NCBI RefSeq assembly: GCF_900113015.1
Contig: NZ_FONV01000009.1
Coordinates: 186,001-250,000 of the forward strand
Length of the DNA stretch: 64,000 bases
Direction: 5' to 3'
Origin: Actinoplanes philippinensis
GTDB lineage: Bacteria > Actinomycetota > Actinomycetes > Mycobacteriales > Micromonosporaceae
Position numbers and translations under genes: made by a program. Below the pieces are notes generated by a model that saw only the letters and a program-made list of their open reading frames with translations, was not told where the DNA came from and searched no databases. Of this stretch, positions 8,089-17,100 are shown one piece after another; the first letter of the stretch is position 1, and each line of letters opens with the position of its first letter.

Positions 8089-10449
8089 TCACGCCGTGCG
8101 GTCGTCGAGTTCGTCGTCCCAGTGGCGGCGCAGGACGGTCGGCATGTCGTGGCGCAGCGCCTCCCGTACCCCCTCGTGCTCCTGATCGGTCAGGGCCAGC
8201 GCCGGGAAGGCCCGGCCGATCTCGGCGGCGAACGCCGACCCCCGGCGGGCCAGCGTGGGCGCGGCGGCGAGGTAGGCCGGGATGTACGGGGCGACCAGCT
8301 CGCGCTGCGACGGCGACCAGAGGCCGGCGGCCAGCGCCCGGAACCGGCGGACGGACACGCCCGGGTCCTCGGTCATCGCCGCCCACGCCTCCGCCTTCGC
8401 CGACTCGGAGGGACGGGCGGCGAGGGCGGTGAGAGCGCCGAGCGCCCCGTCGGCGGTGTCGTCGCGCCGCCGTTCGGCCTCGATCCCGGCGGCGTCGAGG
8501 CCGCCCAGCTCGGCGAGGCGGTGCACCAGCGCCCAGCGCAGCTCGGGGTCGAGGGTCAGGCCCTGGTCGGTGGCGTTCGCGGACAGCCAGCGCCGCAGCA
8601 GGGCGGTGTCGGCGGTGGACCAGGCGAGGCCGCGGGCCAGGGCGACGGCACGCTGCTCGTCCGGCTCGCCGGTGGTGGCGCAGGCGGCCGCGACGACGGC
8701 GAGGGCGTCGGGCACGGCGGCGGCCGGCAGGGTGCGGTGGATCAGGCGGTTGCGGATGCGGGTGAGGGCCGCACCGATCAGCGTCGGCGACGGCTCGTGC
8801 GGCAGTTGGCGGGCCAGCAGCGGCAGCGGGTCACGGTCGAGCAGCTCCGGCCAGAGCACGGCCCGGACCAGCGGGTCCGGCACGGTGGTCAGGCCCTCGG
8901 TGAGGGCGTCGCGGGACTGCTGGTCGAGGTCGAGGCGGGCGAAGGTCTCACCGTTGGCGTTGGGCACCACGACCAGGCCGGACCAGTCCGGCAGGACCAG
9001 CGGTTCGTCACCGAGGTCGATCAGGCGCGAGGCGACCGGTTCCAGCTCCGCGGTGTACGCCGAGACGGTGAACCGGTGCGGGCGGACACCGACACGGCTC
9101 AGGGCGGGAACGCCGTCACTGCGGGTGACCCGGATCGTGTCGTGCCCGGACCGGCGCAGCCACACGTCGGCCCAGCCGCGCACGTCACGTGGCGAGGCCG
9201 CGTCGAGGGCGGCCAGCAGGTCCTGGAGGGTGGCGTTGCCGAACCGGTGGGCCGTCAGGTGCGCGTTGACGCCGGTCAGGAAGTCGTCCTCACCCAGCCA
9301 GGTCACCAGCTGGCGCACGGTGGCGTTGCCCTTGCCGTACGAGATCTCGTCGAAGATGGTCGTGGCGGTCGCGGTGTCGGGGACGTCCGCGCTGTCCGGG
9401 GCCACCGGATGGGTCGACCGGCGCCGGTCGGCGTCGTAGGCGCCCGGTTTGTGCAGCGCCTCGAAGGACACCCTGGTCCCGGTGCAACCGGCGGCGGTCT
9501 CGGCCACCTCGAAGCCCATGTAGTCGGCGAACGACTCGTTGAGCCAGGCGTCCTCCCACCACACCGGCGACACCAGATCGCCGAACCACATGTGCGACAT
9601 CTCGTGGGCGATGACCATGGCCCGGCGGCGGCGGTCGTCGTCGGTGACCCGGCCGCGGGGCAGCATGAACTCGTTGAACGTGACGCAGCCCGGATTCTCC
9701 TGGGCGCCCCAGTTGAGCTCCGGCACGAACACCTGGTCGTAGGAGTCGAACGGGAACGGCTCGGTGAAGACCCGCGCGAAGTGGTCGTAGCAGGCCTCGG
9801 TGACACGGCGCAGCTCGGCGGCGTCGCGGTCGAGCTCGGCGGCGAGCGACCGGCGGGCGTGCCAGCCCATCGGCACCCCGGCGTGCTCCCAGCGCACCGA
9901 GTGGAACGGCCCGGCCGCCACCACGAACAGGTCGCAGGCGATCGGCGGGGTGGTCGCGAAGGCGCCCGGCCCGGTGGGCACCCCGTTGGACAGCACCGTC
10001 CACGCCGGGTCGGCGGCGACGGTGAGCGTGATCGGCGCTTTCAGGTCGAGCTGGTCGAAGCAGGCGAACAGCCGCTGGGTGATGTCCAGGCCGAGGTAGC
10101 CGCCGACGTAACGCTCGCCGTCGGCCGGGTCGGTGAAGGTGTGCAGGCCCTCGCCGTCGGTGACGTAGGACAGGCGGGCGTCGACGATGACCTCGTGCTT
10201 GCCGGGCGCCAGGTCGTCGAGGACGATGCGGACGCCGTCGTACGCCGGGGTGATCGGCGTCCCGTCGAGGACGACGTCGAGTGTCCGGGCCCGGTGCAGC
10301 TCCAGGAAGGTGCCGCCGCCGGTGGTGGTGAACCCGATGACGGCACGGCTGCGGAAGTCGTCGGTGGAGGTGACGTCGAGGGCGAGATCGTAGGAGATCT
10401 CGGAGAGCGCGGCGGCCCGGGCACGAGCTTCGTCAAGAGTCAGCGACAC
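8089..10449 (-). CDS. pepN: M1-family aminopeptidase N
   Basis: A 786-residue zinc aminopeptidase of the M1 (gluzincin) family. The substrate-binding motif appears as GAQENPGCVTF (the GAMEN variant seen in actinobacteria) around residue 243, followed by the zinc motif HEMSH near 278 and the third ligand in NESFADYMGF about 20 residues later. The N-terminal domain is the usual beta-rich saddle and the C-terminal half is an all-helical ERAP1-like domain. No signal peptide is present, so it is cytosolic and likely trims N-terminal residues from peptides during turnover. Start is GTG (10447-10449). The 13-bp gap to the upstream gene suggests co-transcription with the TolB-like gene. Confidence 0.93.
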   Translation of the reverse strand: MSLTLDEARARAAALSEISYDLALDVTSTDDFRSRAVIGFTTTGGGTFLELHRARTLDVVLDGTPITPAYDGVRIVLDDLAPGKHEVIVDARLSYVTDGEGLHTFTDPADGERYVGGYLGLDITQRLFACFDQLDLKAPITLTVAADPAWTVLSNGVPTGPGAFATTPPIACDLFVVAAGPFHSVRWEHAGVPMGWHARRSLAAELDRDAAELRRVTEACYDHFARVFTEPFPFDSYDQVFVPELNWGAQENPGCVTFNEFMLPRGRVTDDDRRRRAMVIAHEMSHMWFGDLVSPVWWEDAWLNESFADYMGFEVAETAAGCTGTRVSFEALHKPGAYDADRRRSTHPVAPDSADVPDTATATTIFDEISYGKGNATVRQLVTWLGEDDFLTGVNAHLTAHRFGNATLQDLLAALDAASPRDVRGWADVWLRRSGHDTIRVTRSDGVPALSRVGVRPHRFTVSAYTAELEPVASRLIDLGDEPLVLPDWSGLVVVPNANGETFARLDLDQQSRDALTEGLTTVPDPLVRAVLWPELLDRDPLPLLARQLPHEPSPTLIGAALTRIRNRLIHRTLPAAAVPDALAVVAAACATTGEPDEQRAVALARGLAWSTADTALLRRWLSANATDQGLTLDPELRWALVHRLAELGGLDAAGIEAERRRDDTADGALGALTALAARPSESAKAEAWAAMTEDPGVSVRRFRALAAGLWSPSQRELVAPYIPAYLAAAPTLARRGSAFAAEIGRAFPALALTDQEHEGVREALRHDMPTVLRRHWDDELDDRTA

Positions 10450-10462
10450 CCGGAAAGTATCC

Positions 10463-11302
10463 CTAAACCGGCGCGGGATAGTCCACGTACGCGAAACGGG
10501 CCGAGTCCGGCGACCAGCTGTTGACGTTGACGGTGCCCTGGCCGCCCCGCAGCGTGACGACGGTGCGGGCCGCGCGCCAGTCGCCGTCCTCGACCAGGCG
10601 CAGCTCGACCGGCAGGCCGGCCGGGTGGCCCTGGGTGCCCGGCGGATAGCTGAGGTAGAGGGCGTGCCGGCCGTCCGGGGCGAAGTGCGGGAACCAGTTG
10701 ACCCGCTCGTCGAAGGTGAGCTGCTCCACGCCGGCGCCGTCGGGCCGGATGCGGGCGATCTGGGCGTGCCCCGGGGAGAACCGCTCGGTGTTGAAGTAGA
10801 GCCACGCGCCGTCCGGGGTGTACTCGGGCCCGTCGTCGACGCCGCCGGGCTGTGTCACCCGGACCGTGCCGGACCCGTCGGTACGCACGGTGAGCAGGCT
10901 GGCGGTCGACCAGTCCGGCCGGTCGACACCGACGTACGCCAGGGTCGTGCCGTCCGGGCTGACGCCGTGCAGGAAGTGCCGCCGGTCGTCGGAGGTGATC
11001 CGCCGGGCGGCGCCGCCGCGGATCGGGGCCTCGTAGAGGTGGCCGTCGTTCGCGGACAGGAAGATCGTCTCGTGGCCGGGGGCGAGCACGTGGTCGTTGT
11101 TGAGCTCGGGGACCCCGTCGAGCGGGATCCGCCGCGGCTCCCCCGCGCCGTCGGCGGGCAGGGCCCACAGCAGGCCGTCGCCGTTGAGGACCAGCATGTC
11201 GCCGGCGGTCCAGTTCGGCGCCTCGAAGTGCACCGACGTGCTGGTGTGCACGAGGGTCCGCTCGCCGGTGGCGATGTCGTAGGTGTGGATGCGGCACAGC
11301 AT
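10463..11302 (-). CDS. TolB-like beta-propeller protein (oligogalacturonate-lyase-like)
   Basis: The 279-residue product is built of repeated blades with WD40/PD40-type signatures such as SPDGTTLAYVG, TPDGAWLYFN, APDGRHALYLS and SPDSARFAYVD. The overall pattern, including HFLHGVSPDG and the metal-ligand-like NDHVLAPG, resembles TolB-like propellers and oligogalacturonate lyase-fold proteins. There is no signal peptide. It sits 13 bp upstream of pepN in the same direction. Enzymatic activity cannot be read from the sequence; a binding or sugar-processing role is possible. Confidence 0.75.
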   Translation of the reverse strand: MLCRIHTYDIATGERTLVHTSTSVHFEAPNWTAGDMLVLNGDGLLWALPADGAGEPRRIPLDGVPELNNDHVLAPGHETIFLSANDGHLYEAPIRGGAARRITSDDRRHFLHGVSPDGTTLAYVGVDRPDWSTASLLTVRTDGSGTVRVTQPGGVDDGPEYTPDGAWLYFNTERFSPGHAQIARIRPDGAGVEQLTFDERVNWFPHFAPDGRHALYLSYPPGTQGHPAGLPVELRLVEDGDWRAARTVVTLRGGQGTVNVNSWSPDSARFAYVDYPAPV

Positions 11303-11361
11303 CGGCGGTTACCTCCAGCGCGCGGGACAGGACCCGATCAAACCATGGACCGTGCTGCGGT

Positions 11362-12351
11362 ATGTTCCGGCGCATGTCGACACGTCCGCGGCTGCTGGAC
11401 GCTCCGGCGGAGGTCGTCGCGGCTCTCGGCGCCGCCCTGGGGTCGGCGGTGGCGCGGGAGGTCCCGGCCGCCGCCGGGTTCACGCCGGCCGTCGCGTCGG
11501 TGGTGGCGCTCGCCGACGGGCGGGAGGTGTTCGTCAAGGCGAGTGACGACCCGGGCCTGCACGAGGGCCTGCGCAACGCCGTCGACTGCGACGCCGCCCT
11601 GACCGACCGTTCGCTGGCGCCGCCAGTCTTGGCGTCCCTGGCGTGCGGCGCGTGGCGGGTCGTGGCGTGGGCCCGGCTGCCGGGCGGGCACGTCGGGCGG
11701 TGGTCGTCACGGGACGTGCCCGCCGTGCTCGATCTGGCCGCCCGTCTGGCCGCCGCCACCCGGCCGTGCCGGGTGCCGGGGACCGTGCCGTTCCCGCACG
11801 CCTTCGCCGGCCGGATCGGGACGTTCCAGGCCCTCGTGTCCGGCGGGCGGCCCGGACCGGAGGTCGATCACCTCGCCGGGACGCCGGTGTGGTCCGGCCT
11901 CGACCCGGTGCGGCTCGCCGCGCTGGAGGCCGGCTGGCCGCTGCTGGCCGAGGGCGGCCACCGGCGCCACGGCCATCTACACCACGGTCATCTGCACCAC
12001 GGTCATCTGCACCACGGTGACGTGCGCCGGGACAACCTGATCCGGGGCACGGACGGCCGGCTGCGCCTGCTCGACTGGACGCACCGCTGGACCGCGCCGG
12101 GCTGGGCCGACCTGGTGCTGCTGATGCCCGACCTGATCCGGGACGGCCTCGACCCGGAGCCGATCCTGGCCGCCTCGGTGTGGGCCGGCGCCCCCGCCCA
12201 CGAGGTGAACGTGCTGCTCACCGGCCTGCTCGGGTACTGGTTCAACGCCGGGCACCGCCCGGACCTGCCGCACGCGCCGGGCCTGCGTGCCCTCCAGCGC
12301 GCCCAGGGCTCGGCGTGTGCGTCGTGGCTGGCGACCCGCCTGTCGCGGTGA
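11362..12351 (+). CDS. APH-fold phosphotransferase with expanded His-Gly-rich catalytic loop
   Basis: The product (325-329 residues; ATG at 11362 or 11374) has the aminoglycoside phosphotransferase fold: ATP-binding strands with VFVKASDDPG near residue 54, a catalytic loop HGDVRRDN around residue 217, and the metal-binding Asp in LRLLDWTHRW about 17 residues later. Just before the catalytic loop a 15-bp unit is repeated, inserting HGHLH copies, so three HGHLH units precede HGD. Such enzymes phosphorylate antibiotics or small metabolites; the substrate is unknown. It is divergent from the TolB-like gene. The catalytic residues look intact. Confidence 0.82.
   Translation: MFRRMSTRPRLLDAPAEVVAALGAALGSAVAREVPAAAGFTPAVASVVALADGREVFVKASDDPGLHEGLRNAVDCDAALTDRSLAPPVLASLACGAWRVVAWARLPGGHVGRWSSRDVPAVLDLAARLAAATRPCRVPGTVPFPHAFAGRIGTFQALVSGGRPGPEVDHLAGTPVWSGLDPVRLAALEAGWPLLAEGGHRRHGHLHHGHLHHGHLHHGDVRRDNLIRGTDGRLRLLDWTHRWTAPGWADLVLLMPDLIRDGLDPEPILAASVWAGAPAHEVNVLLTGLLGYWFNAGHRPDLPHAPGLRALQRAQGSACASWLATRLSR
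11968..12012 (+). repeat. Three in-frame 15-bp direct repeats in the APH-like gene
   Basis: Units at 11968-11982, 11983-11997 and 11998-12012 are nearly identical (two exact, one with two substitutions) and the next 15 bp begins with the same CACGGT. Each encodes HGHLH. The repeat has grown in frame directly upstream of the catalytic HGD motif. Confidence 0.9.
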
Positions 12352-12353
12352 CG

Positions 12354-13028
12354 TCAGCGCAGCGGCGTGTGGGCGTCGCGCCAGGTGATCCGGTCGTATC
12401 CGTAGGCGCGGCAGGCGTCCTGCAGGGTGCCGCCGACCGGGTCGTGCTCGGCCCGGATGACCAGCTCACCGTGCACGTTGAAGAGGGTCGCCAGGACCGC
12501 GACGCCCGGTGACGGCGCAACCGCGACCGGGATGCCGGCGCGGCCGCCGCCGTAGGTGCTGATCGTCAGCGCGCCCTCCAGCGGCCGGGGCGGCCCGTTC
12601 GGGGTGACGGCGAGCAGCAGCCGGTCGAGGCGGCCGATGTGCAGCAGGTCGACGAGCAGGCGCGGGGTGTCGCCGCGGTGGTCGGCGCGCAGGCCGCCGG
12701 CCGTCGCCAGTGGCGCGTCGGCCGGGGTGAGCACGTGCTGGACCCGGTCGCTGGTCTGGCAGGCGACGATCAGCCAGCCGGCCGCGGGTTGCGACCAGTG
12801 GACGACGGCCTCCAGCCTGCCGACCCCGGACTGGACACGGGTGAGGACCGCGGTGGGCATCGCGGGGGTGAGCATCACCGGCTGGTCCGGTGTGGTGCGG
12901 CGGACCGGGGCGAGCCGGCGGCGGGCGGCGGCCGGCCGTTTCACCGGGGCGGGCGGCGGTTCGGCCCGTGGCGGGCGGCGGCGGTGACGCAGGTACGGCA
13001 GGTCGGTGCGGGGCGGGCCGTACATCAC
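12354..13028 (-). CDS. Ter-locus protein of unknown function
   Basis: A 224-residue protein whose start overlaps the stop of the TerD gene upstream, so the two are translationally coupled. After an Arg/Pro-rich N-terminus (about residues 1-45), the body alternates hydrophobic strands and loops (AVVHWSQPAAGWLIVAC, LLVDLLHIGRLDRLLLAVT), reminiscent of the TerD beta-sandwich but without a clear calcium motif. Its position identifies it as part of the tellurium-type stress locus. I cannot name a family; a divergent TerD-like domain is the best guess. Confidence 0.7.
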   Translation of the reverse strand: MMYGPPRTDLPYLRHRRRPPRAEPPPAPVKRPAAARRRLAPVRRTTPDQPVMLTPAMPTAVLTRVQSGVGRLEAVVHWSQPAAGWLIVACQTSDRVQHVLTPADAPLATAGGLRADHRGDTPRLLVDLLHIGRLDRLLLAVTPNGPPRPLEGALTISTYGGGRAGIPVAVAPSPGVAVLATLFNVHGELVIRAEHDPVGGTLQDACRAYGYDRITWRDAHTPLR

Positions 13029-13588
13029 AGGGTCAGCCCGTAGTCGCGGGCCAGCCCGAGGATGCCCTCGGCGTACCCGTCGCCCAGCACCCGGAACTTC
13101 CAGTCCCGCTGGTGACGGTAGAGCTCGCCGAGCGCCAGGCCGGTCTCGGCGGTGAGGGCGCCGGCGAGGTCCTCGGAGCGGATCAGCTCGGCGCCGGTGG
13201 CCAGGTCGAGCACCCGGATCTCGCAGCGCCGCAGCCGGCCGAGGCTGCGTCCCCGGCTGAGGCCGTCGTTGACGTACATGACGAACACGATGGAGGCGAC
13301 CGGGTCGGGCACGGCGTGCAGGTCGATCTCGATCTGGTCGCGGTCGGCGCCGAGGGCCTCCTCGATCCGCTGCACCGACATGTCGGGGGTGGCCAGCTGG
13401 TTGAAGAAGACGAAGTGCTCGTCGGAGACGACCTTGCGATCGGGGCCGCAGAGGATCGCCGCGACCACCAGGTTGTCGGTGAGCACGGTCTCCGCGCCGG
13501 CGTCGGCCCGGATGCCGGCGACGACGCCGGTCAGGCCGGGGTTCTCCCGGGTCAGCGGCGCGTTCGCGCCGCGCTTCATCACGGCCAC
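13025..13588 (-). CDS. TerD-family stress protein
   Basis: The product of up to 187 residues (GTG at 13588, or ATG at 13579 giving MKRGANAPLTREN) is a TerD-fold protein. It shows VSDEHFVFFNQLATPD near residue 54 and the closing KFRVLGDGYAEGILGLARDYG. It lacks the acidic GDNLTGAGDGDDE segment found in the two plus-strand TerD copies and has SVQRIEEALGADRDQIEIDL there instead, marking a separate subclass that may bind metal differently. It overlaps the downstream Ter-locus gene by 4 bp. TerD proteins are calcium-binding cytosolic or membrane-associated stress factors. Confidence 0.9.
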   Translation of the reverse strand: MAVMKRGANAPLTRENPGLTGVVAGIRADAGAETVLTDNLVVAAILCGPDRKVVSDEHFVFFNQLATPDMSVQRIEEALGADRDQIEIDLHAVPDPVASIVFVMYVNDGLSRGRSLGRLRRCEIRVLDLATGAELIRSEDLAGALTAETGLALGELYRHQRDWKFRVLGDGYAEGILGLARDYGLTL

Positions 13589-13595
13589 GGGACGA

Positions 13596-14048
13596 TCACG
13601 GGAGGTCCAGGTCGGAGCGGGTGAACTTGGTACGCAGGAAGCTGCTCTGCGTCGACATGGCGTCGAGGTCCCGGTCGCGGACCGCGGCGAGCGCCGTCGT
13701 CACCGCCGTGTGCAGGTCGGTGAGCTGGCGCCGCAGATGCTGATCGGGGGTCCGCCCGTCGGCGCGGGGCCGGTCGCGCAGGTCGTCGCCGACGGCGAGG
13801 TAGCCGCGCAGCGTGGTCGGCAGGTAGTCGCCGGCGGTGCCGGTGACCAGGATCTCGGTGGTGACCTCCACCGGCGGGGTGGCCAGGACCGCCCGCAGCG
13901 TGTCGGTGATCCAGCGGGCCTCCACGACCGCCCAGCCGGGGAGCCCGCCGCTGCTGCGGTTGATGAACCGGTCGAGGTCGTCGACCATCGCCGCCGGGTC
14001 GGGCCGCCGCGGGACGTCCGGCGGGCCGGGGCGGCGGAACCAGCGCAC
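13596..14048 (-). CDS. Small Ter-locus protein of unknown function
   Basis: I chose the GTG at 14046-14048 because it lies just past the TelA stop; the open frame extends further upstream but there reads antisense to TelA. The 150-residue product starts VRWFRRPGPPDV and is mainly helical, with DRFINRSSGGLPGWAVVEARWITDTLRA and long charged helices ending LRTKFTRSDLDLP. Position between TelA and TerD in one transcription unit indicates a role in the same envelope-stress complex. No known catalytic motif is visible. Confidence 0.7.
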   Translation of the reverse strand: MRWFRRPGPPDVPRRPDPAAMVDDLDRFINRSSGGLPGWAVVEARWITDTLRAVLATPPVEVTTEILVTGTAGDYLPTTLRGYLAVGDDLRDRPRADGRTPDQHLRRQLTDLHTAVTTALAAVRDRDLDAMSTQSSFLRTKFTRSDLDLP

Positions 14049-14050
14049 GG

Positions 14051-15232
14051 CTAACCGCCGCCCTCGTTCCGGCGGGCCCGTTCCAGGTAGGGCTGGGCCC
14101 GCTGGATCTGTCCCTCGAGGGCGTGCACGGTCTGGGCCATCGACTCGACGGCCTGCGCCCGGAACGTGTCGACGGCGTCCATGGTGGCGAAGACGTTGTC
14201 GAAGGCGGCCTGGAGCCGGTCCACGTCGACGGTGGCCGACGCCGCGTTCTCGTGGATCGCCGCGCCCTGGGTCCGCAGCTGCTGGGAGGTGGCCTCGATC
14301 AGCTGGGAGGTGACGTCGTTGAGCGCGTTGATCTGGTCGAGGACCAGTTTCTGGGTGGACAGCGCCTGCGAGACGATGACGGCGATCCGCAGCGCCGCGA
14401 CGGTGGTGGTCTGCGACCGGTCGACCCCTTTGATCAGTTCGAGGTTGTTCTTGCGGATCAGGTCGAGCGCCAGGTATCCCTGCACGCTGACGGCCATCTG
14501 GGTCATGATGTCCTGCCGCCGCTGCCGGATGGCGAAAACCGCGTCCGAGGTCAGCGTCGCGGCGTCCTCGGTACGGCCGATGGCTTCGAGGGCGGCGGCC
14601 TTCTCGGTGAGGGCGGCGTCGAGCGCGGTGGCCAGCTCGTTGTACTCGCCGAGCCGTCCCATCGAGGCCCACAGGTTGGCCTTCTCGGTCTCGATGGCGG
14701 CGTTGTCCTTGCGCAGCTCGTCCTGGCCGGAGGCGAGGGCCCGGATGATCGCGTCGAGCTGGGTCTGCGCCGACTGGTAGCGGGCGAAGTACCTGTCGAT
14801 CCGGCTGCCGCCGGGAAGCCACTTGAGGACCTTCTTGACGCCGGTGAGGTCGGCGCGTTTCGGGTCCAGTTCGGTGATCTTCACGCGCAGGTCGGCGAGG
14901 GTGCCGGCGACCCGGGTCTGGGCGTCGCCACCGCCTTTGCCGAGCGCGGCGGCCGGGCGGTCGAGCATCCGGTTGGCGGCGGTCGCGGCGGCCCGCATGT
15001 CCTGTTCACCCATGCCGGTGATCGACGCGACCTTCTGGGTGAACTCCGGCGACCGGAAATCCAGCGCCGCGAGTTCGTCGGCGAAGGTTCCGGCGCGCTG
15101 TTGCAGCTCGGTCTGCCGGGGCGCGGGCAGCGGGACGGCGGCGGCCGCCTGCTGCTGGGTAACCTCGACGACGGCGGCCGGCGGGGTCAGGACGAGGGGC
15201 TCGGTCGGTGGGCCGAGATCGAGGCTGGACAT
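14051..15232 (-). CDS. telA: TelA-family toxic anion resistance protein
   Basis: The 393-residue product (start ATG 15230-15232, preceded by GAGAGAGAT) matches TelA/KlaA proteins: an N-terminal hydrophilic part, then a long helical body with the family signatures LDPKRADL, LPGGSRIDRYFARYQ and LIKGVDRSQTTTVAALRIAV. It is predicted to be a coiled-coil protein that works with TerC/TerD proteins at the membrane. It is first in the minus-strand Ter unit and divergent from the TerC-like gene, so 15233-15351 should hold both promoters. Despite the name, the family is tied to general envelope and metal stress as well as tellurite. Confidence 0.92.
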   Translation of the reverse strand: MSSLDLGPPTEPLVLTPPAAVVEVTQQQAAAAVPLPAPRQTELQQRAGTFADELAALDFRSPEFTQKVASITGMGEQDMRAAATAANRMLDRPAAALGKGGGDAQTRVAGTLADLRVKITELDPKRADLTGVKKVLKWLPGGSRIDRYFARYQSAQTQLDAIIRALASGQDELRKDNAAIETEKANLWASMGRLGEYNELATALDAALTEKAAALEAIGRTEDAATLTSDAVFAIRQRRQDIMTQMAVSVQGYLALDLIRKNNLELIKGVDRSQTTTVAALRIAVIVSQALSTQKLVLDQINALNDVTSQLIEATSQQLRTQGAAIHENAASATVDVDRLQAAFDNVFATMDAVDTFRAQAVESMAQTVHALEGQIQRAQPYLERARRNEGGG

Positions 15233-15351
15233 CCGGGATCTCTCTCGGGCGCGGGAGGTGAACGGCCTCATCGTTCTACAGCCGCGGGGGCCTGGTGCCG
15301 GAACGACGAATCCGGGCCACCCGTGCACCGCCGCCACTAGCGTTCGACATC

Positions 15352-16488
15352 GTGGTTATCCGAGTGTTCGGCTGGTCCTTCGCGATCACGCTCGCCGCGC
15401 TGGCGGGCGCGCTGATCCTCGGCGGACCGCGGGCGCTGGCGCTGGTGGCCATCCTGTGCGTGCTGGAGATCTCGGTGTCGTTCGACAACGCGGTGGTCAA
15501 CGCGACAGTGCTGGAGCGGATGAACGCGTACTGGCAGCGGCTCTTCCTGACCGTGGGCATCGTGATCGCGGTCTTCGGCATGCGGCTGGTGTTCCCGCTG
15601 CTGCTGGTCGGGGTCACCGCGCAGGTCGGGCCGGTGGAGGTGATCCGGCTGGCGCTGGCGGGCGGGCCGCCGGAACAGCCGGGCACCTATGCGGCGCTGC
15701 TGCACCACGCCCACCCCAGCATCGCGGCGTACGGCGGCACGTTCCTGCTGATGCTCTTCCTCGACTTCGTGTTCGAGGACCGGGCGGTCTCCTGGCTGGC
15801 GTGGCTGGAGCGGCCGCTGGCCCGGATCGGCAAGGTCGACCAGCTGTCGGTGGTGGTCGCGCTGGTGGTCCTGGTGGTCACAGCCGAGACCCTGGCGCCC
15901 GAGCCGGGGACCGTGATGGTCGCCGGCAGCCTCGGGATCATGACGTATCTGCTGGTCAACGGACTCGGCGCGCTGGCCGAGTCGAAGGGCTCGGAAGAGG
16001 ACGACCGGGCGGCCGGCATCCACGGCGACGCGCTGACGGTCGAGAAGTCGCTGCAGCCCGGCGGTCGCGCCCGGCCCGCCCAGGTCGCCGGCAAGGCCGC
16101 CTTCTACCTGTTCCTCTACCTGGAGGTCCTGGACGCGTCGTTCTCGTTCGACGGGGTGATCGGCGCGTTCGCGATCAGCCAGGACATCTTCGTCATCGCG
16201 GCCGGGCTCGGGGTGGGCGCCATGTACATCCGGTCGATCACCATCTACCTGGTCCGCAAGGGCAGCCTCGACTCGTACGCCTATCTGGAGCACGGGGCGC
16301 ACTGGGCGATCGGGGCGCTCGCGGCGATCATGCTGATCAGCATCCGGCACGAGGTGCCCGAGGTGATCACCGGACTGGTCGGCCTGGCGTTCATCGGCGC
16401 GGCGATGGTGTCGTCGGTGATCCGCAACCGGCACGGCGGGCTCGCCGCCGCCGCCGACGAACGCCGCAAGGTTCTCATCGACGCCTAG
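15352..16488 (+). CDS. DUF475/TerC-family integral membrane protein
   Basis: From GTG 15352 the product is 378 residues with about nine membrane helices. The TerC-type acidic signatures are present: LEISVSFDNAVVNATVL in the second helix, FLDFVFEDR mid-protein and LEVLDASFSFDGVIGAFAI in the C-terminal half. These buried acidic residues are thought to bind metal ions. An upstream start at 15295 would add a charged, unlikely N-terminus. It opens the plus-strand Ter unit and is followed closely by TerD genes, as in other Ter systems where TerC and TerD form a membrane metal-sensing complex. Confidence 0.9.
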   Translation: MVIRVFGWSFAITLAALAGALILGGPRALALVAILCVLEISVSFDNAVVNATVLERMNAYWQRLFLTVGIVIAVFGMRLVFPLLLVGVTAQVGPVEVIRLALAGGPPEQPGTYAALLHHAHPSIAAYGGTFLLMLFLDFVFEDRAVSWLAWLERPLARIGKVDQLSVVVALVVLVVTAETLAPEPGTVMVAGSLGIMTYLLVNGLGALAESKGSEEDDRAAGIHGDALTVEKSLQPGGRARPAQVAGKAAFYLFLYLEVLDASFSFDGVIGAFAISQDIFVIAAGLGVGAMYIRSITIYLVRKGSLDSYAYLEHGAHWAIGALAAIMLISIRHEVPEVITGLVGLAFIGAAMVSSVIRNRHGGLAAAADERRKVLIDA

Positions 16489-16499
16489 GAGTGCGACCA

Positions 16500-17081
16500 A
16501 TGAGTGTGAGTCTGCGCAAGGGCGAGACGGTCTCGCTGCAGAAAGCGGCCGGTGGCGGCAGCCTGTCGGTCGTCCGGATGGGCCTGGGCTGGGACGCCGT
16601 CAAGAAGCGTGGCCTGTTCGGCGGCATGAAGGATCAGAGCATCGACCTGGACGCGTCGTGCCTGATGTTCGACGGTGGCGGGCAGCTGGTGGACCAGGTG
16701 TGGTTCCGGCAGCTGAAGAGCCGGGACGGCGCGGTCCGGCACACCGGCGACAACCTGACCGGCGCCGGGGACGGCGACGACGAGAGCATCCTCGTCGACC
16801 TGGCGGGGCTCACTCCGGCCGTACAGCAGATGGTCTTCGTGGTGAATTCGTTCACCGGCCAGAACTTCAGCCAGATCCAGAACGCGTTCTGCCGCCTCGT
16901 GGACGAGCGGGCCGCCCGGGAGCTGGCCCGCTACGAGCTGTCCGGCAGCGGCACGCACACCGCCCAGATCATGTCGAAGGTGACCCGCGGCGGCGACGGC
17001 TGGGCGATGACCGCGATCGGCGCCCCGGCGTCCGGGCGGACCTTCAACGACCTCATTCCCCTGATCTCTCCACATCTGTAG
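16500..17081 (+). CDS. terD: TerD-family stress protein
   Basis: A 193-residue TerD protein starting MSVSLRKGETVSL 11 bp after the TerC-like stop, with AGGAG upstream. It carries the calcium motifs: SIDLDASCLMFDGGG near residue 42 and HTGDNLTGAGDGDDES near residue 80. Its C-terminus (GGDGWAMTAIGAPASGRTF) matches TerZ/TerE-like members rather than the classic ending. Together with the next two genes it forms a TerD array, probably expressed as one operon. Confidence 0.92.
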   Translation: MSVSLRKGETVSLQKAAGGGSLSVVRMGLGWDAVKKRGLFGGMKDQSIDLDASCLMFDGGGQLVDQVWFRQLKSRDGAVRHTGDNLTGAGDGDDESILVDLAGLTPAVQQMVFVVNSFTGQNFSQIQNAFCRLVDERAARELARYELSGSGTHTAQIMSKVTRGGDGWAMTAIGAPASGRTFNDLIPLISPHL

Positions 17082-17100
17082 AACTCGATCGGAGGCAAAC

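Noticed and set aside
8122..10524. Plus-strand 800-codon frame opposite pepN
   Set aside because: The minus strand has intact M1 motifs; the plus frame is a GC-bias artefact.
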